Shown: positions 29,651 through 40,247 of the stretch, piece by piece
Numbering within the stretch: the first letter of the stretch is position 1
Layout: each line of letters opens with the position of its first letter
Assembly (NCBI GenBank): GCA_037176885.1
Contig: JAWWNJ010000027.1
Span: 620,001 to 684,000 of the forward strand
Source of the DNA: Favolaschia claudopus
Lineage: Eukaryota > Basidiomycota > Agaricomycetes > Agaricales > Mycenaceae
Direction of reading: 5' to 3'
Length of the DNA: 64,000 bases
The notes under the pieces: model-generated
The model's database searches: none
What the model saw: only the letters and a program-made list of their open reading frames with translations
What the model was told of the DNA's origin: nothing
Translations under genes and position numbers: made by a program

Positions 29651-30477
29651 GCGGCAGCCAGCTCGCACGCCTCATCGTATTGCATGCGCCCCACAACGCA
29701 ACCCCTCAACAAAGGTCAAGTGAGATTCTAATTTACGTAGTATCCTTGCGGATTCAGAGTCTGACAAATTTTAGGGATGGCCTATCCGCAACACCGGAAA
29801 TAAAGGACCCATCATTCATGTATGCCGAAGGAAGTTACTTATAATCTCTTCAAACCTGCCCACGTCATCACAGCAGCCGGGGGATTGGGTGTGCAAGGAG
29901 TGTAATTTTTTGAATTGGAGGAGGCGATTAATTTGTCACGCCTGCTTTCCTTGTGAGTGTATTGCCAAAATATTTTTGCTTCCCAACTCCCAGCTCGCAG
30001 ATGCGGCCACAAGTGAGACTTCTGAATGCTTATCATCAAGTGACACCACTGGAACGGAAGTATGCTGTTCCTTCATGACTATCTGGACGATGAAAGATGA
30101 AGAGAGAGCTGGGTGGAAAATCAGTATTTATGTAAAGACATTTTAGGCTGTGTTGCACGGCTTGATGGCAACCATGGGAGCTTGAACTGATATGCCGAGC
30201 CACCGGCAGGGAAGTATATAGCTGCGCTCAGACTATAGTTTATCACCTGGCTGGGGACTTGCAACCCGCACCCGAAAGTGTGACGTCACTGTCACACTTC
30301 TGACTGCTTTTCTGGGGGGAACGGTGCTCCCCCCAGACCCCCCTCCATTTTCGCTAGCGCTGCCTTTTCGCTAGCGCTGGCCTTTTCGCTGCGCTGGCTT
30401 TTTCCGCTGGCGCGGGGCTTTTTTTTCGTTTGTACTTGTGATTTTCTGTGGTCAAATTTTCATGTGACTCTAGAGTA
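29651..30477. other. Non-coding stretch with hairpins and a short minisatellite
   Basis: AAGTGTGAC/GTCACACTT form a stem near 30273-30297. TCTGGGGGGA/TCCCCCCAGA form a perfect 10-bp stem at 30313-30339. TTTTCGCTAGCGCTGGCC-like units repeat about four times at 30352-30425. No gene. Confidence 0.6.
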
Positions 30478-30530
30478 TAGTTGCGGCAAAATCAAATGTA
30501 CCTGCAATAAAAGGAAATTCAAATCAATCT
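30478..30530 (+). repeat. Single terminus of the 7977-8345 MITE family
   Basis: After TA, TAGTTGCGGCAAAATCAAAT and AAAAGGAAATTCAAATC match the TIR at 7977. No opposite end was found within 1 kb. Confidence 0.65.
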
Positions 30531-32318
30531 CGAGCTTTTTCTACATTATTGGAGGTTTTTGATCGAACAGAGGATGTAGAACGATAGCGTGGCATAAAAC
30601 ATGGCACTGCATCGCTCGAACAAACTTTATTGCGGCTCACCGCTCTCTCAATAGATTGCCATGTACGCCGGAGAAGAGCTTTGTCACCACAAGCACCCGC
30701 TAACAACTTGAGTACTTGAGTATAGATCCTGGGGACAGAATTCCGTCGGCCAATCCGACCCACATGGCGCCAATAATCAGATGTCTCTAGCGGCTCATTG
30801 CCATGTATGACATCCTCGTTCCCGCATTCTGAACTTACTATTTGTTAAGGATCCTAATATCAACATCATCCCCATTGCCGTATTTTTCGACGAAAATTCG
30901 TCCCCAGTGATCAATCTTGCCAATGTAAATGACTCACCCCGTGTCCATTGGTGAAGAAAAGAGGCTTTTATTTGAATGGTAGCATCTTATCATGTATGCG
31001 ATTGATTGAAAGCCGAGTGAAAAATCATTGGATTCCTGTAGGTGTCAATCCCTATCAAATTCCGGTGTCGGGCGGGATAGCCGTGTACCTGGTAAATATC
31101 CTACAAGCTGTGTGACCGAACGGAGGGAGGCCGGCGAGCGCAGCGAGTCGGCCGTGCCGGAGGCAGGGAGCTAAAGCTTGTATCCTATACTTTAAAAGAG
31201 CACGGCACAGCCTCAGCTCCCGGAAAGGGAAATTCACCCCGTGACTTTCTGTCAAAGCCCGAGAATTCCCGCGGCGACGCGGCGCCGCTGGCCTATGGTG
31301 CACATCGCATAAACACCACCAAATAGGTCCCATCACGGATGCCATCATTGATGTCTCAAATCGCCCAAGAACAAAAAACCAAATTTTATATTGCATTTTC
31401 TGGACTGAAATCTCATGGAGGGCTTCTACTGGGCTTCTTCAAAACGCTAGGGGAAGGACATAAGTTGCAGCCAATAGCTTTCCAACGACTTTGGGAGCAT
31501 GTAACTCGGCGTCCGGACTTATGGCTACCCAATAAGGATATGTGTCGTAAGCACACGTGAGTGATTGATTGATCGTATCAGTGATGTCTCAAATCCATGC
31601 CGTGACAAATATATTTATTGTGAGTTTTGAGCGGATGAGAAATCCCCCTAGAGGGTTTAGTCTACTATCTAATCGGAGTGTTTTGGCCAGAGGATCAGGC
31701 GTGGGAAGGCTCTGATGTGGTGCAATAAATTTCGTTCCTGTTTGGTGGTGTTTATGCGATGTGCACCATACATAGAGGTGCAGGAAGGTGCCGAGTGCGG
31801 TAGCCTGCGTGGCGAAGGCACGAGTCGCATAGCTCGTAACAGTTGGGTTCCGGAACATGACATGTAAGTGTTTCACATGACATCGAACCTTGTTCAGGAA
31901 CGCCCCTGATCTGATCAAGGCATTCCAAATGAAGCAGAATAGTCATCAGGAAAAACCAACATTGTGTTATAGTACTATGTACAAACCGGCCTACTACAAG
32001 TCCACATACTGTGGGAAACCTCCATCAATTTTGATGGAGCCATGGTACGGTTAAGTGGCCGCTGATTGTTCCAGACTCTTATGACAGGGTTCCCTTTAAG
32101 AGTCTGGTCACGAGACTACTCGGAGGGGGTCAAATTTGATGAGAAGTGGGGAGAAATCTCATCAGCTCATCATGGAATTAAATAACTTCTGGGAGTATTT
32201 GGTGGCGGCTCACTTAGCTCCGATCTCCTTTACACCTACGTCGTGTTCCTATGCTCTTTGGGTCTTTCTATTGTTGTGTATCGCCTCTCGCCTTTCCATC
32301 CAGTGTTCCTCCTAAGGC
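30531..32318. other. Gene-poor stretch up to the copia element
   Basis: A 79-codon minus frame at 30524-30763 has no motif. At 31108-31177 lies the inverted partner of 24879-24945. The last 300 bases before 32318 should hold the 5' LTR of the copia element but do not match its 3' LTR. Confidence 0.45.
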
Positions 32319-32345
32319 TTAACTATGGGCCACCGAGCGCTAGCT
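32319..32345 (+). promoter_or_regulatory. Primer-binding region of copia element A
   Basis: TTAACTATGGGCCACCGAGC continuing GCTAGC aligns with the primer-binding regions of both TRIMs (GGTTATGGGCCCCG and GGTTCTGGGCCTCC). This suggests one tRNA primer family and marks where the 5' LTR should end. Confidence 0.5.
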
Positions 32346-32495
32346 CTCTGAAGACGTACCTATTGGAAGACTCACCTGCTCGCTCATCAGAGCTCGAAGC
32401 ATCACAAGCACAGACTTGTATCAATCAATCAATCACACGACCTGTTGCCGAAATTCCCTCGGACTCTGGTTATCTCACCTCGGACTTCTCACACA

Positions 32496-35400
32496 ATGTC
32501 AACTGCGGCAAACTCGGCTTCTTCTGAGCTTTCCGGAGCAGAAGACTGGCCGATTTTTCATGTTAATGCTACAGTGGAACTGCGCCTACAGGGAGTCTAC
32601 ACTCTGCTTGAATCTGTTATCCTCGCTGCAAATGCAGCTGATGCCACTGTTGCTGCTGCTGCTGTTACTCCTCTGCCTGCCACAGCTCCTGTTGCTGGCG
32701 TAGCTTTCAAAGATACCCCTGGCGAACGTAATAGCCGTGCTTTAGGTGTCATTCAGAAGCTTCTTTCAGCAGAACTGCGCACAGAGTATGTCAACGAATC
32801 TAATGCTGGAATTCTCTGGGCCAAACTGCGCCAGCGCTTTGAAGCAGAAAATCGTGCCGATTCCGCAATGGGTGTCTTAGCAGAACTTTTTAGCACCAAG
32901 CTCGTTATTGAAGGCGAACCAGAGCTCATGGATCGCAACAAGATTCTTTCTCATGTAGCTGCTATCAAGACCTGTTTTGATAGGCTTGCACGCCTGGAAT
33001 TTCCATTTCCCCCCGAGCTTCAGCCTCTCATTCTGCTCAGCACTCTACCAGATGATAGCTACTGGACAGGCATTAAAGGGAACATTGTGTCCTCTCTTGG
33101 TACAGGCATAACTTGGGATAAAGCTCGTGCTCGCCTGATCACTCTTGGTAAACTGCCAAAGAGTGAGAACAGCGACGACACTGCTCTAGCTGCTAAATCC
33201 ACAAACCCTGGCAAAGGAAAGCCATCTGCCAAGGGCGATAAACATTGCCTTATACATGGACAAAACAAATCCCATACTTCCGATAACTGCTATCAGTTGA
33301 AGAATCTAGCGCAGGGATCAAAGGACTCCAAGAAGAATGACAAGCAGAAGTCTGAGAAAGCGAGACCTAGAAAGCGTCGTGACAAGGCAAATGCCTCTGC
33401 TACTACAGATTCTGAATCTGATTCCGATGACTCTGAACATGGACATTTAGCTGTACCTGTTGTTTCCCAGAGATCTTATGCTGCTATGTCTGCTTATCTT
33501 TTGAGTGATGCAAACCCTTCATCCAAAGCTGTGGTAATTGACTCTGGAGCTTCTACCACCATGACACCAAATGAGGCATGGTTTGAGACAGGTTCTTATA
33601 AAGTACTCACTCCACCAAAAAGGGTGCGGCTTGGTAATGACACATATTGTGATGCAGTTGGAACTGGAACCATCCGTCTATCTTGCAAAACAAAGCGAGG
33701 GATGTCTGATGTCTCTCTACGTGCATTACATGTCCCATCCTTTGGTATCACACTTGTCTCAGTGCAACAAATGGCTAAAAAGGGATACAATTGCATGTTC
33801 GAAGCAGATGTCTGCATTGTTCGAAACCCAAAAGGGCAAAGAATGATTGAAGCCAAGCATCGGAAGGGACTGTACCACATTGTCTATACTCCTTTGAGTG
33901 AAGATCCACATGCACTATTTGCTATGGATATCAATCATCTTCATCGAATATCTGGTCATACAAATTTCCAACTGTTACAGAAATCTGTTGCTAAAGGCCG
34001 ACTTGGTGAAATTACATCCTTGACAGGAATCCCCAAATTCTGTGAACCCTGTGTTCTTGGGAAAATGAAGAAATTACCATTTTCCAAAAGTCAAACCAAA
34101 GCTCGTGGTCCTTTAGATATTGTATCATCTGATGTTGGTGGTCCAGTAACACCTGAAGGCCCAGGTGGAATACGCTACTGGGTGGTCCTTATAGATCATC
34201 ATTCCTCTGAGGTGTGGATTCTATTTGCCCAAAAGAAATCCCAAGTCTATTCAAAACTCAAAGAATGGAGAAAATCTACTGAGGCTCATTTTCGTGCTCA
34301 AATTGCTAATTGGGAATTCTGTGAGGGCTGGACTCGATTCTTTCGCACAGATGGGGGTGGTGAATTCACGTCTCATCAAATGGAAACAGAATTCAAACGT
34401 CTAGGCATCATCCATGAAACAACAGCACCTTACACTCCAGAGCAAAACGGAGTAGCAGAGCGAATGAATCAAACACTTGTTTCCAGAGCTACAACTATGT
34501 TGATTGCCTCACGCCTTCCTCGTAAATTTTGGGTCTTAGCAATGCGAGCAGCTGGTTATACTGTGAATAGAACACCTACTTCAGCACAGGAATTTGAGAT
34601 CCCTCATGAGAAACTTTTTGACCGTGCAATAAACATACGACACCTGCATCCCTTTGGCTGTAGAGCTTATCCTCTGATTCCTAAACAAAAGCGTCACAAG
34701 CAGAAATTTGGCGATAAAGCAAAGCGTTGCATCTTTGTTGGCTACCATGAAAACAGTAAAGCGTATGACTTGCTAGTAATCAACAAAGATGGTTCTTATG
34801 GTGAAACCATCACATCTAGGCATGTTCGGTTTGATGACCAGGAACTTGATTCACCTATAGAACCAAAGCTTGAGGCACCTGCTACATCTAGGAAAGAATA
34901 TGAGGATTTTGCTCAGACACTGCGGAAGAGGTCTACCCCATATTATGGTGATGATGACGATGATGGTGAACTGGACACTTTGCCTCACCCGATACCAGGT
35001 TCAGTGGGGGATAATCTAAGTCAGGCTGATCCGCCGTCTATTGTCCATCCAACTAGGCGGTCAACACGTCCACATGCAAGGGCACAACATCCCACTGCTG
35101 AGTACGACAGAATAGCTGAAGGACCACAGCATCAGTCAAAAGCTCAGCGTGATGCAGAGAATGCAGCACGTAAACAGGCAAAAGAAAATGAAGCTTCTGT
35201 CGAACCAGACATTGAAGTCCCTGATGCTCCAGAGGCAGTCTTGCTTGCTTCTCTAGATGATGCTATTGAAGAAGCCTTTTTAGCTCAGAACCCTCTTGAC
35301 CCTTCTAGTTGGCAAGAAGCATTGCAGGGTCCTAATGCTGAACATTGGAAAGCTGGACTTGAAGAGGAACTTGCTGGTTTCCGAGCAAATGATGTCTATG

Positions 35401-36902
35401 ATGTTGTTCCCATACCAGACGGTGTCAAGCCTATTAAATCCAAAGTGGTTCCCAAAGTCAAAGTGGATGAAACAGGCAAAATTGCTCGTTACAAAGTCCG
35501 AATCGTTGCCAGAGGAGATACTCAGAAAGAAGGTGTTGACTACAAAGAAGTTTTTGCGCCCACTGCCAATCTTGAGTCTGTTCGCATTATTTGTGCTCTT
35601 GCTGCCAAATATGACTTAGAACTGGATCAGCTGGATGTTTCACAAGCCTACCTCAATGGTAAACTGGAGGAAGAAATCTACATGATGCCTCCAGATGGTG
35701 TTGAAATTCCAGAAGGTCACTGCTGGCGACTCAAGCGTTCATTGTATGGTCTTAAACAAGCTGGGAGAACTTGGAACAGGACTTTTGACACAGAGATTCT
35801 AAAACTCGGATTTCATCGCTTGAATTCAGAGACCTGCCTTTATGTTTATAAAGAAGGCAAACAGACTTGTTTTGTTGTGGTCTATGTTGATGATCTTCTT
35901 GTTGCTGCAACTTCTAAAGAATTCTCTTCCAAAGTCAAAAGAATGCTTTCATCTACTTTTAAGATGCGAGACCTAGGTCCAGCCAAATACCTCCTTGGGA
36001 TCGAGATCGTTCGAAACCGTAAGAAGCGCACCATTGCACTGAACCAGCGTCAGTATATTGACAAAGTCCTTTCTCGCTATGGCATGACAGACTGCAAACC
36101 TGTATTCACGCCTATGTCTACTGGAACCCCGCTCACAGAGAATGACCCTGATGACGACAGTATCATTACCCATATGGCTATTGTCGAAGGTGGATCTATT
36201 GTTCCATATCAAAGTGTAATCGGGTCTGCTATGTATGCCATGCTAGGTACTCGACCAGATCTTGCATACAGTGTAGGAGTACTTGGTCGATTTAGTGCAA
36301 AGCCAAAGAGAATTCATTGGGCAGCAGCAAAACGACTTCTTCGATACCTCAAAGGCACCCGTCATTGGGAACTTGTATACAACGGGGCTGACATCAGCAT
36401 GGACATGCAATTTCTGGGATACAGTGATGCCAATTGGAATGGAGACAGAGATACATCTCGTTCTACTTCTGGTTATGTGTTCATTGTCAACTCTGGAGCA
36501 ATCGGATGGTCTAGCCGTCGGCAATCCATGGTCGCTCTATCTTCTACTGAGAGTGAATACATTGGACTTGCAAATGCAGGACAACATCTAGCATGGTTAA
36601 GATCCCTTTTGGACGAACTAGGTCAACATCAGAGAAATCCCACTGAGTTGAGATGTGATAATCGAGCTGCCATTATTCTGTCCCAGGATCCACAATACCG
36701 CGCTAGGACTCAGCATATACAAAGAAAATATCATTTTGTCCGTGATGACTTGGTTCGCACCGGAGAATGTATTGTCTTGTGGTATCCTACAGATGAAATG
36801 GTGGCCGATATTTTCACAAAACCTTTATCTCATGACAAGCACTCCAAATTCTGTCTATCTATGGGACTACGGCCTGGGTCGAGTGGGGGTGTCAGAATAT
36901 GA
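32496..36902 (+). CDS. Intact Ty1/copia gag-pol polyprotein (element A)
   Basis: One uninterrupted frame of 1,468 codons from ATG 32496 (MSTAANSASSELSGAEDW). Domains in order: gag with a Cys/His-type motif (CLIHGQNKSHTSDNCYQL) near residues 265-285; protease DSGASTT with Asp349; GAG-pre-integrase HLHRISGHTNF and CEPCVLGKMKKLPF; integrase with SSDVGGP, FFRTDGGGEF and YTPEQNGVAERMN (D,D,E core); reverse transcriptase with QLDVSQAYLNG, SLYGLKQAGRTWN and VYVDDLLVAA (Tyr near 1130); RNase H with YSDANWNGD, ALSSTESEY and VADIFTKPL. All catalytic residues I can locate are present. It is the only intact autonomous-looking element in the window and a plausible helper for the TRIMs. The stop codon lies inside the 3' LTR. 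A matching 5' LTR is missing, so transcription in place is uncertain. Confidence 0.97.
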   Translation: MSTAANSASSELSGAEDWPIFHVNATVELRLQGVYTLLESVILAANAADATVAAAAVTPLPATAPVAGVAFKDTPGERNSRALGVIQKLLSAELRTEYVNESNAGILWAKLRQRFEAENRADSAMGVLAELFSTKLVIEGEPELMDRNKILSHVAAIKTCFDRLARLEFPFPPELQPLILLSTLPDDSYWTGIKGNIVSSLGTGITWDKARARLITLGKLPKSENSDDTALAAKSTNPGKGKPSAKGDKHCLIHGQNKSHTSDNCYQLKNLAQGSKDSKKNDKQKSEKARPRKRRDKANASATTDSESDSDDSEHGHLAVPVVSQRSYAAMSAYLLSDANPSSKAVVIDSGASTTMTPNEAWFETGSYKVLTPPKRVRLGNDTYCDAVGTGTIRLSCKTKRGMSDVSLRALHVPSFGITLVSVQQMAKKGYNCMFEADVCIVRNPKGQRMIEAKHRKGLYHIVYTPLSEDPHALFAMDINHLHRISGHTNFQLLQKSVAKGRLGEITSLTGIPKFCEPCVLGKMKKLPFSKSQTKARGPLDIVSSDVGGPVTPEGPGGIRYWVVLIDHHSSEVWILFAQKKSQVYSKLKEWRKSTEAHFRAQIANWEFCEGWTRFFRTDGGGEFTSHQMETEFKRLGIIHETTAPYTPEQNGVAERMNQTLVSRATTMLIASRLPRKFWVLAMRAAGYTVNRTPTSAQEFEIPHEKLFDRAINIRHLHPFGCRAYPLIPKQKRHKQKFGDKAKRCIFVGYHENSKAYDLLVINKDGSYGETITSRHVRFDDQELDSPIEPKLEAPATSRKEYEDFAQTLRKRSTPYYGDDDDDGELDTLPHPIPGSVGDNLSQADPPSIVHPTRRSTRPHARAQHPTAEYDRIAEGPQHQSKAQRDAENAARKQAKENEASVEPDIEVPDAPEAVLLASLDDAIEEAFLAQNPLDPSSWQEALQGPNAEHWKAGLEEELAGFRANDVYDVVPIPDGVKPIKSKVVPKVKVDETGKIARYKVRIVARGDTQKEGVDYKEVFAPTANLESVRIICALAAKYDLELDQLDVSQAYLNGKLEEEIYMMPPDGVEIPEGHCWRLKRSLYGLKQAGRTWNRTFDTEILKLGFHRLNSETCLYVYKEGKQTCFVVVYVDDLLVAATSKEFSSKVKRMLSSTFKMRDLGPAKYLLGIEIVRNRKKRTIALNQRQYIDKVLSRYGMTDCKPVFTPMSTGTPLTENDPDDDSIITHMAIVEGGSIVPYQSVIGSAMYAMLGTRPDLAYSVGVLGRFSAKPKRIHWAAAKRLLRYLKGTRHWELVYNGADISMDMQFLGYSDANWNGDRDTSRSTSGYVFIVNSGAIGWSSRRQSMVALSSTESEYIGLANAGQHLAWLRSLLDELGQHQRNPTELRCDNRAAIILSQDPQYRARTQHIQRKYHFVRDDLVRTGECIVLWYPTDEMVADIFTKPLSHDKHSKFCLSMGLRPGSSGGVRI

Positions 36903-37117
36903 ATTATTCCGGGTAGCCGCCCCGCCGCTCCGGCCCTTGATAGATATCTGATACTTATCATACAGCCTTGTTCTTACATATAAACCGCGCTCGTCTGTCC
37001 ACCACCCTCAGTCTTTCATCCCACATTGCGGGAGACTGAGGGTGAGTTCTCTATCTATCTACCTACTTGTATTTACTTACTCATTGTGTAGTTATTGCGC
37101 CTTCCGCGCATTTTCAG
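36890..37117 (+). repeat. 3' LTR of copia element A (at least to 37117)
   Basis: Starts TGTCAGAATATGAATT directly after the purine tract GAGTGGGGG. Contains TATAAA at 36979-36984 and, 31 nt downstream, the segment at 37010 that is later duplicated. The right boundary cannot be fixed without the 5' LTR; 37117 or 37188 are the natural limits. Confidence 0.75.
37042..37091 (+). other. Candidate 50-nt leader intron inside the copia LTR
   Basis: Begins GTGAGTTCTC, ends ATTGTGTAG and contains TTACTCAT as a possible branch site. It is exactly the segment missing from the second copy of its flanks at 37131-37188. Confidence 0.7.
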
Positions 37118-37130
37118 GTATTTAATATAG

Positions 37131-37188
37131 AGTCTTTCATCCCACATTGCGGGAGACTGAGGTTATTGCGCCTTCCGCGCATTTTCAG
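37131..37188 (+). repeat. Intron-less duplicate of 37010-37117
   Basis: A 32-nt block (AGTCTTTCATCCCACATTGC..) and a 26-nt block (TTATTGCGCC..TTTTCAG) that flank the candidate intron at 37010-37041 and 37092-37117 occur here fused without it, with no mismatch. This is what a reverse-transcribed spliced leader would look like. Confidence 0.85.
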
Positions 37189-38372
37189 ATTCTGTTATTG
37201 GCGTGCTCCGGGCGCCAGGTGGTCAGCGGGTAAACGTAGGCTCGAATCCAGCCTGTGTATGAGGGCGAACCCGTCGATACACAGGCTGGTCGATCTGAGT
37301 TTGAATTCCCATGTCAATCGGGTTACCAAAAAAGGTTATTCGCAACTCCCCCATTATTTACTCAAATTAAGAGATTTTTGCGCGGTCGCTGAGCGATTTG
37401 TACGCCACAGTCATTCTGTGCTCACCCCGCAGTTTATTCTTGAGTTTTGAGGGTGCAGGAGCCAGAATGGTCTGCGTTGTTCTTATTTGTTCGTGACGTC
37501 ACTCACTGTAATGAATAACCTTTTTTGGTAACTCGGATTGACAACGGATTTCAAACTCAGATCGACCGGTCTGTCTATCGACAGGCTTGCCTCCATAGAC
37601 AGACGGTCACCGGTCTAGGGTAAACGCCGTCGCGTTCAGGGACACGGAGGATGACCTTGCCAATGGTCGAATATATATCTGTGAGTACACCGTACCCAGC
37701 TTCGGCATTGCTGGATACGAGTCCGTGCTTTCGCAGACGGGTGAGGGAGATGAGTCCTGTGCTACAGGACTTGAGGTAGTACGTGTTGGAGAGAGTGAAG
37801 GTCTTGACGGCGTCGCCTTGGTGGTATTCAAATGCGACCGTACCAATCTGTGTGGCGTACTGGATTCCAGATGCGTTCTCGATGCGGAACGGTTGGCAGG
37901 GACGGACGTCGACGAAGTTGGAGAGGTTACCCTCGTAGTGCTGTGATGCGCCAGTATCGAGGAGACGGATGGATTGGGAACCGGTTACACGGAATGCGCT
38001 TTCGGGGACAGCTGCTGCCACATATGCGTGGCTCTCGCTAGCTTCGGCTGACTTATCCTCAGCTGCGGCTGCCTTGCCTCGCTTACCATCCTTCTTCTCA
38101 GCAGATAGTCGCGCGCGATTGGCTTGACACGACTTATTATGGAGTCTGCGAGCCAGCTCATCGGCGCGGGAAACCAGAGCCTCGTTGTTCTCCTTTAGTG
38201 AGCTATTCTCTGATTCCATGGTGGCCATCCGATGTTCGAGAGCGGCCATCCTTTCCAGTAGAAGCTGTTTCCGCGGGGTGACAGGACTGTCATGAGCCTG
38301 TCTCTCGCGCGCTTCTTGCTTCTGACGCGTGAGATTCCGAGCATGCTCTCTCCTTCCCTTTGAGACAGGCAT
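37189..38372 (-). pseudogene. Copia gag-protease fragment (element C), interrupted
   Basis: Minus strand from MPVSKGRREHARN: a coiled-coil stretch (RMAALEHRMATMESENSSLK) near residues 45-80, a basic spacer, protease RLLDTGASQHYEGN with intact DTGA, then NTYYLKSCSTGLISL and RVPERDGVYP where the 37237-37617 element inserted. Beyond the insertion LTTWRPEHANN continues for a few codons to a stop. No zinc knuckle, integrase or RT follows, because copia A's LTR abuts at 37188. It is a 3'-truncated relic. Confidence 0.8.
37237..37617. mobile_element. Hairpin-ended TIR element (381 bp), 9-bp TSD GGGTAAACG
   Basis: Inverted termini of about 110 bp begin TAGGCTCGAATCC and TAGACCGGTGACC; each end folds into its own stem-loop (AGCCTGTGTAT..ATACACAGGCT and GTCTGTCTAT..ATAGACAGAC). 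The arms share GGTCGATCTGAGTTTGAA and GTTACCAAAAAAGGTTATTC. GGGTAAACG lies on both sides (37228-37236, 37618-37626). TAG ends and an 8-9 bp duplication suggest hAT or a KDZ-like family. No coding. Inserted in the copia gag-protease of element C. Confidence 0.85.
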
Positions 38373-38472
38373 CTGACGCGTAAAAGACGCGTCAAAAGCG
38401 CGTTTGGAGGCGGTTTGTGGACGGGGAGGACGCGTCGGTGACGGTAGTGACGAGAGCGGCGGAGGCCGGGCC

Positions 38473-38787
38473 GCATGTCCGACTTCCTAAAAAGGTATCG
38501 AAACGTACCTCGAACAATTCTGTCGCCTACGCATCAGACCTTGGCAAGGTGTTGCTGAGTAAAATGTGTAGCTAGCTGAGCTTTGCTCAATGTCTGAAGT
38601 CATTTATGTCTGATGTAAGTGTATCTGAGAAAAACTGTGTTTTGATCGAAAAATTTCTCGGTTTGTACACATATGAATTGAAATTGAAAATTCTGCTACA
38701 GTCATATAAAGCTAGTACTCCATGCCATGGTATTTGCCCGCCAACACTTATGAATCTACTGAGTGGATGAGCCGCAAGCAGTGTTCC
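38473..38787. other. AT-rich non-coding stretch
   Basis: No gene or repeat recognised. Confidence 0.4.
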
Positions 38788-39306
38788 TTCTTAAGGCCTT
38801 ATTAAGGGCACGTCCGAAGGCTAAGGCCTTAAAGGCCTTAATAAGGCTATTAAGGGCTCCATATTAAGGGGCCTTAGGATGAAAAATACAAATTTTTCCG
38901 CGCTTTTTTAGATGCATTTTTCGGGGAGTTCCAAAGCGGTTTTGCTTCTTATGGCTTGCTCCAGCTAAGTTTTGGCTGGACTTGATGTTTGTGGACTGAA
39001 ATCCCTCCCGCCAGGGCAATGCAGGTAGCCGAGTTGAGGGCTTGACCCATGTTCCGACGCTCTTCAGCAGAATCAACGGAACCTGCCGGACACTGCCATT
39101 GATTGGAGAATTGTAATGCTGCGGGCCTTTGCAATTGGCAGCTGCCAAGTTGCCAACCCAGCAGCCGAACCTGCCGAACGTAGCCGAGAAGGGTGACGTA
39201 ATCCAAGGTAAGGCTTAATTAAGGGTTAAGATGGATCCAGCTTCATGTTAACCCTTAGCATTAACTTGAAATTAAGGGTTAATTCATTCTAAGGCTTAAC
39301 GCTTAG
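38788..39306. mobile_element. Putative DNA element with TTAAGG arrays at both ends
   Basis: At 38788-38878 variants of TTAAGGCCTTAATAAGG recur at least eight times; at 39206-39305 TTAAGGGTTAA and AAGGCTTAA recur in both orientations. The middle is unrelated and has no coding motif. Dense private words at both ends match what is seen in the defined hAT elements here. TIR and target duplication were not resolved. Confidence 0.5.
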
Positions 39307-39514
39307 GAGGAACACTGGCCGCAAGTACATACCCTTGACCACGCATCAGGCCAGTGTCGGAGTTTGAAATTGGCAGTGCATTGCCGACCACCAGACTAAC
39401 ACCATTCGGCCCTACTGTAGCCCCCAGCCGGTCACGTGAAGGGTAGAAATTGCGAGCGAAGCGAGCAATTACATCACCTGTCAAAGCCTGGGAATGACCG
39501 ATTTTTCGGCCGAG

Positions 39515-40130
39515 CCGTAACCGTAAAATACGGTGTACGGCCCCGTACAATACGGCACCCGTAGCCGTCCCGTACAGGGTCTCGAGGCCCTTCCTTACGG
39601 TACGGGGAGGCGCCGTCACGACTGCCGTATGAAGCCGTATTTGTACGGCCGTGTACGGCGTTGTACGGTCCGTATCCACATCATCCTGCTGGAGCATGAT
39701 TATCAGGCTTCGGCTGAGACTCGGATGTATCAGCAGCTCGCCTATACTCTGTCGGCTATCCATTTGCCTTCGTCCCATCATTTCGGCTGAATACTGATGT
39801 GCCGGGTTGTGCCGGGTGGTCTCTGGCTCGTGCGTTCGCCAACACATTGCATGCAAATACAGTCAGCGTCCACACAACCGTGCCCGAGACTGTTCAAATA
39901 TCAAAAGCTTACCTTCAACTAGCTCCCCGCAGCTGAAATTGACCCTCCCTATGCCAAATAAGTGGGTAAAAAATGGTACGGCCGTATGACCCCGTAAACA
40001 CCCCGTAAAACATGCCGTACCGTCCCGTATAGGCCCCCAAGTTGACCTATACGGTTACGGTTACGTCCGGGGTAACCGCCGTAAGGCGCCGTAAAGTGTA
40101 CGGGCCGTACCGTATACGGTACGGTGCCGA
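39515..40130. mobile_element. Putative DNA element with TACGG/CCGTA arrays at both ends
   Basis: More than ten TACGG or CCGTA words lie at 39519-39677 and as many at 39975-40122, flanking a 300-bp interior without such words. Again the layout is array-spacer-array. Exact ends are unresolved. Confidence 0.55.
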
Positions 40131-40247
40131 TCCTTAAGAGCACCGGGAGATCATTCCCAAGTTCGCGGATCCTCACGCTCCTCCCAGAAGACAGAGGAAT
40201 ACTTCCTCCCTACATATGATCAAGATCAAAGCTCGACACGGGGAAAC

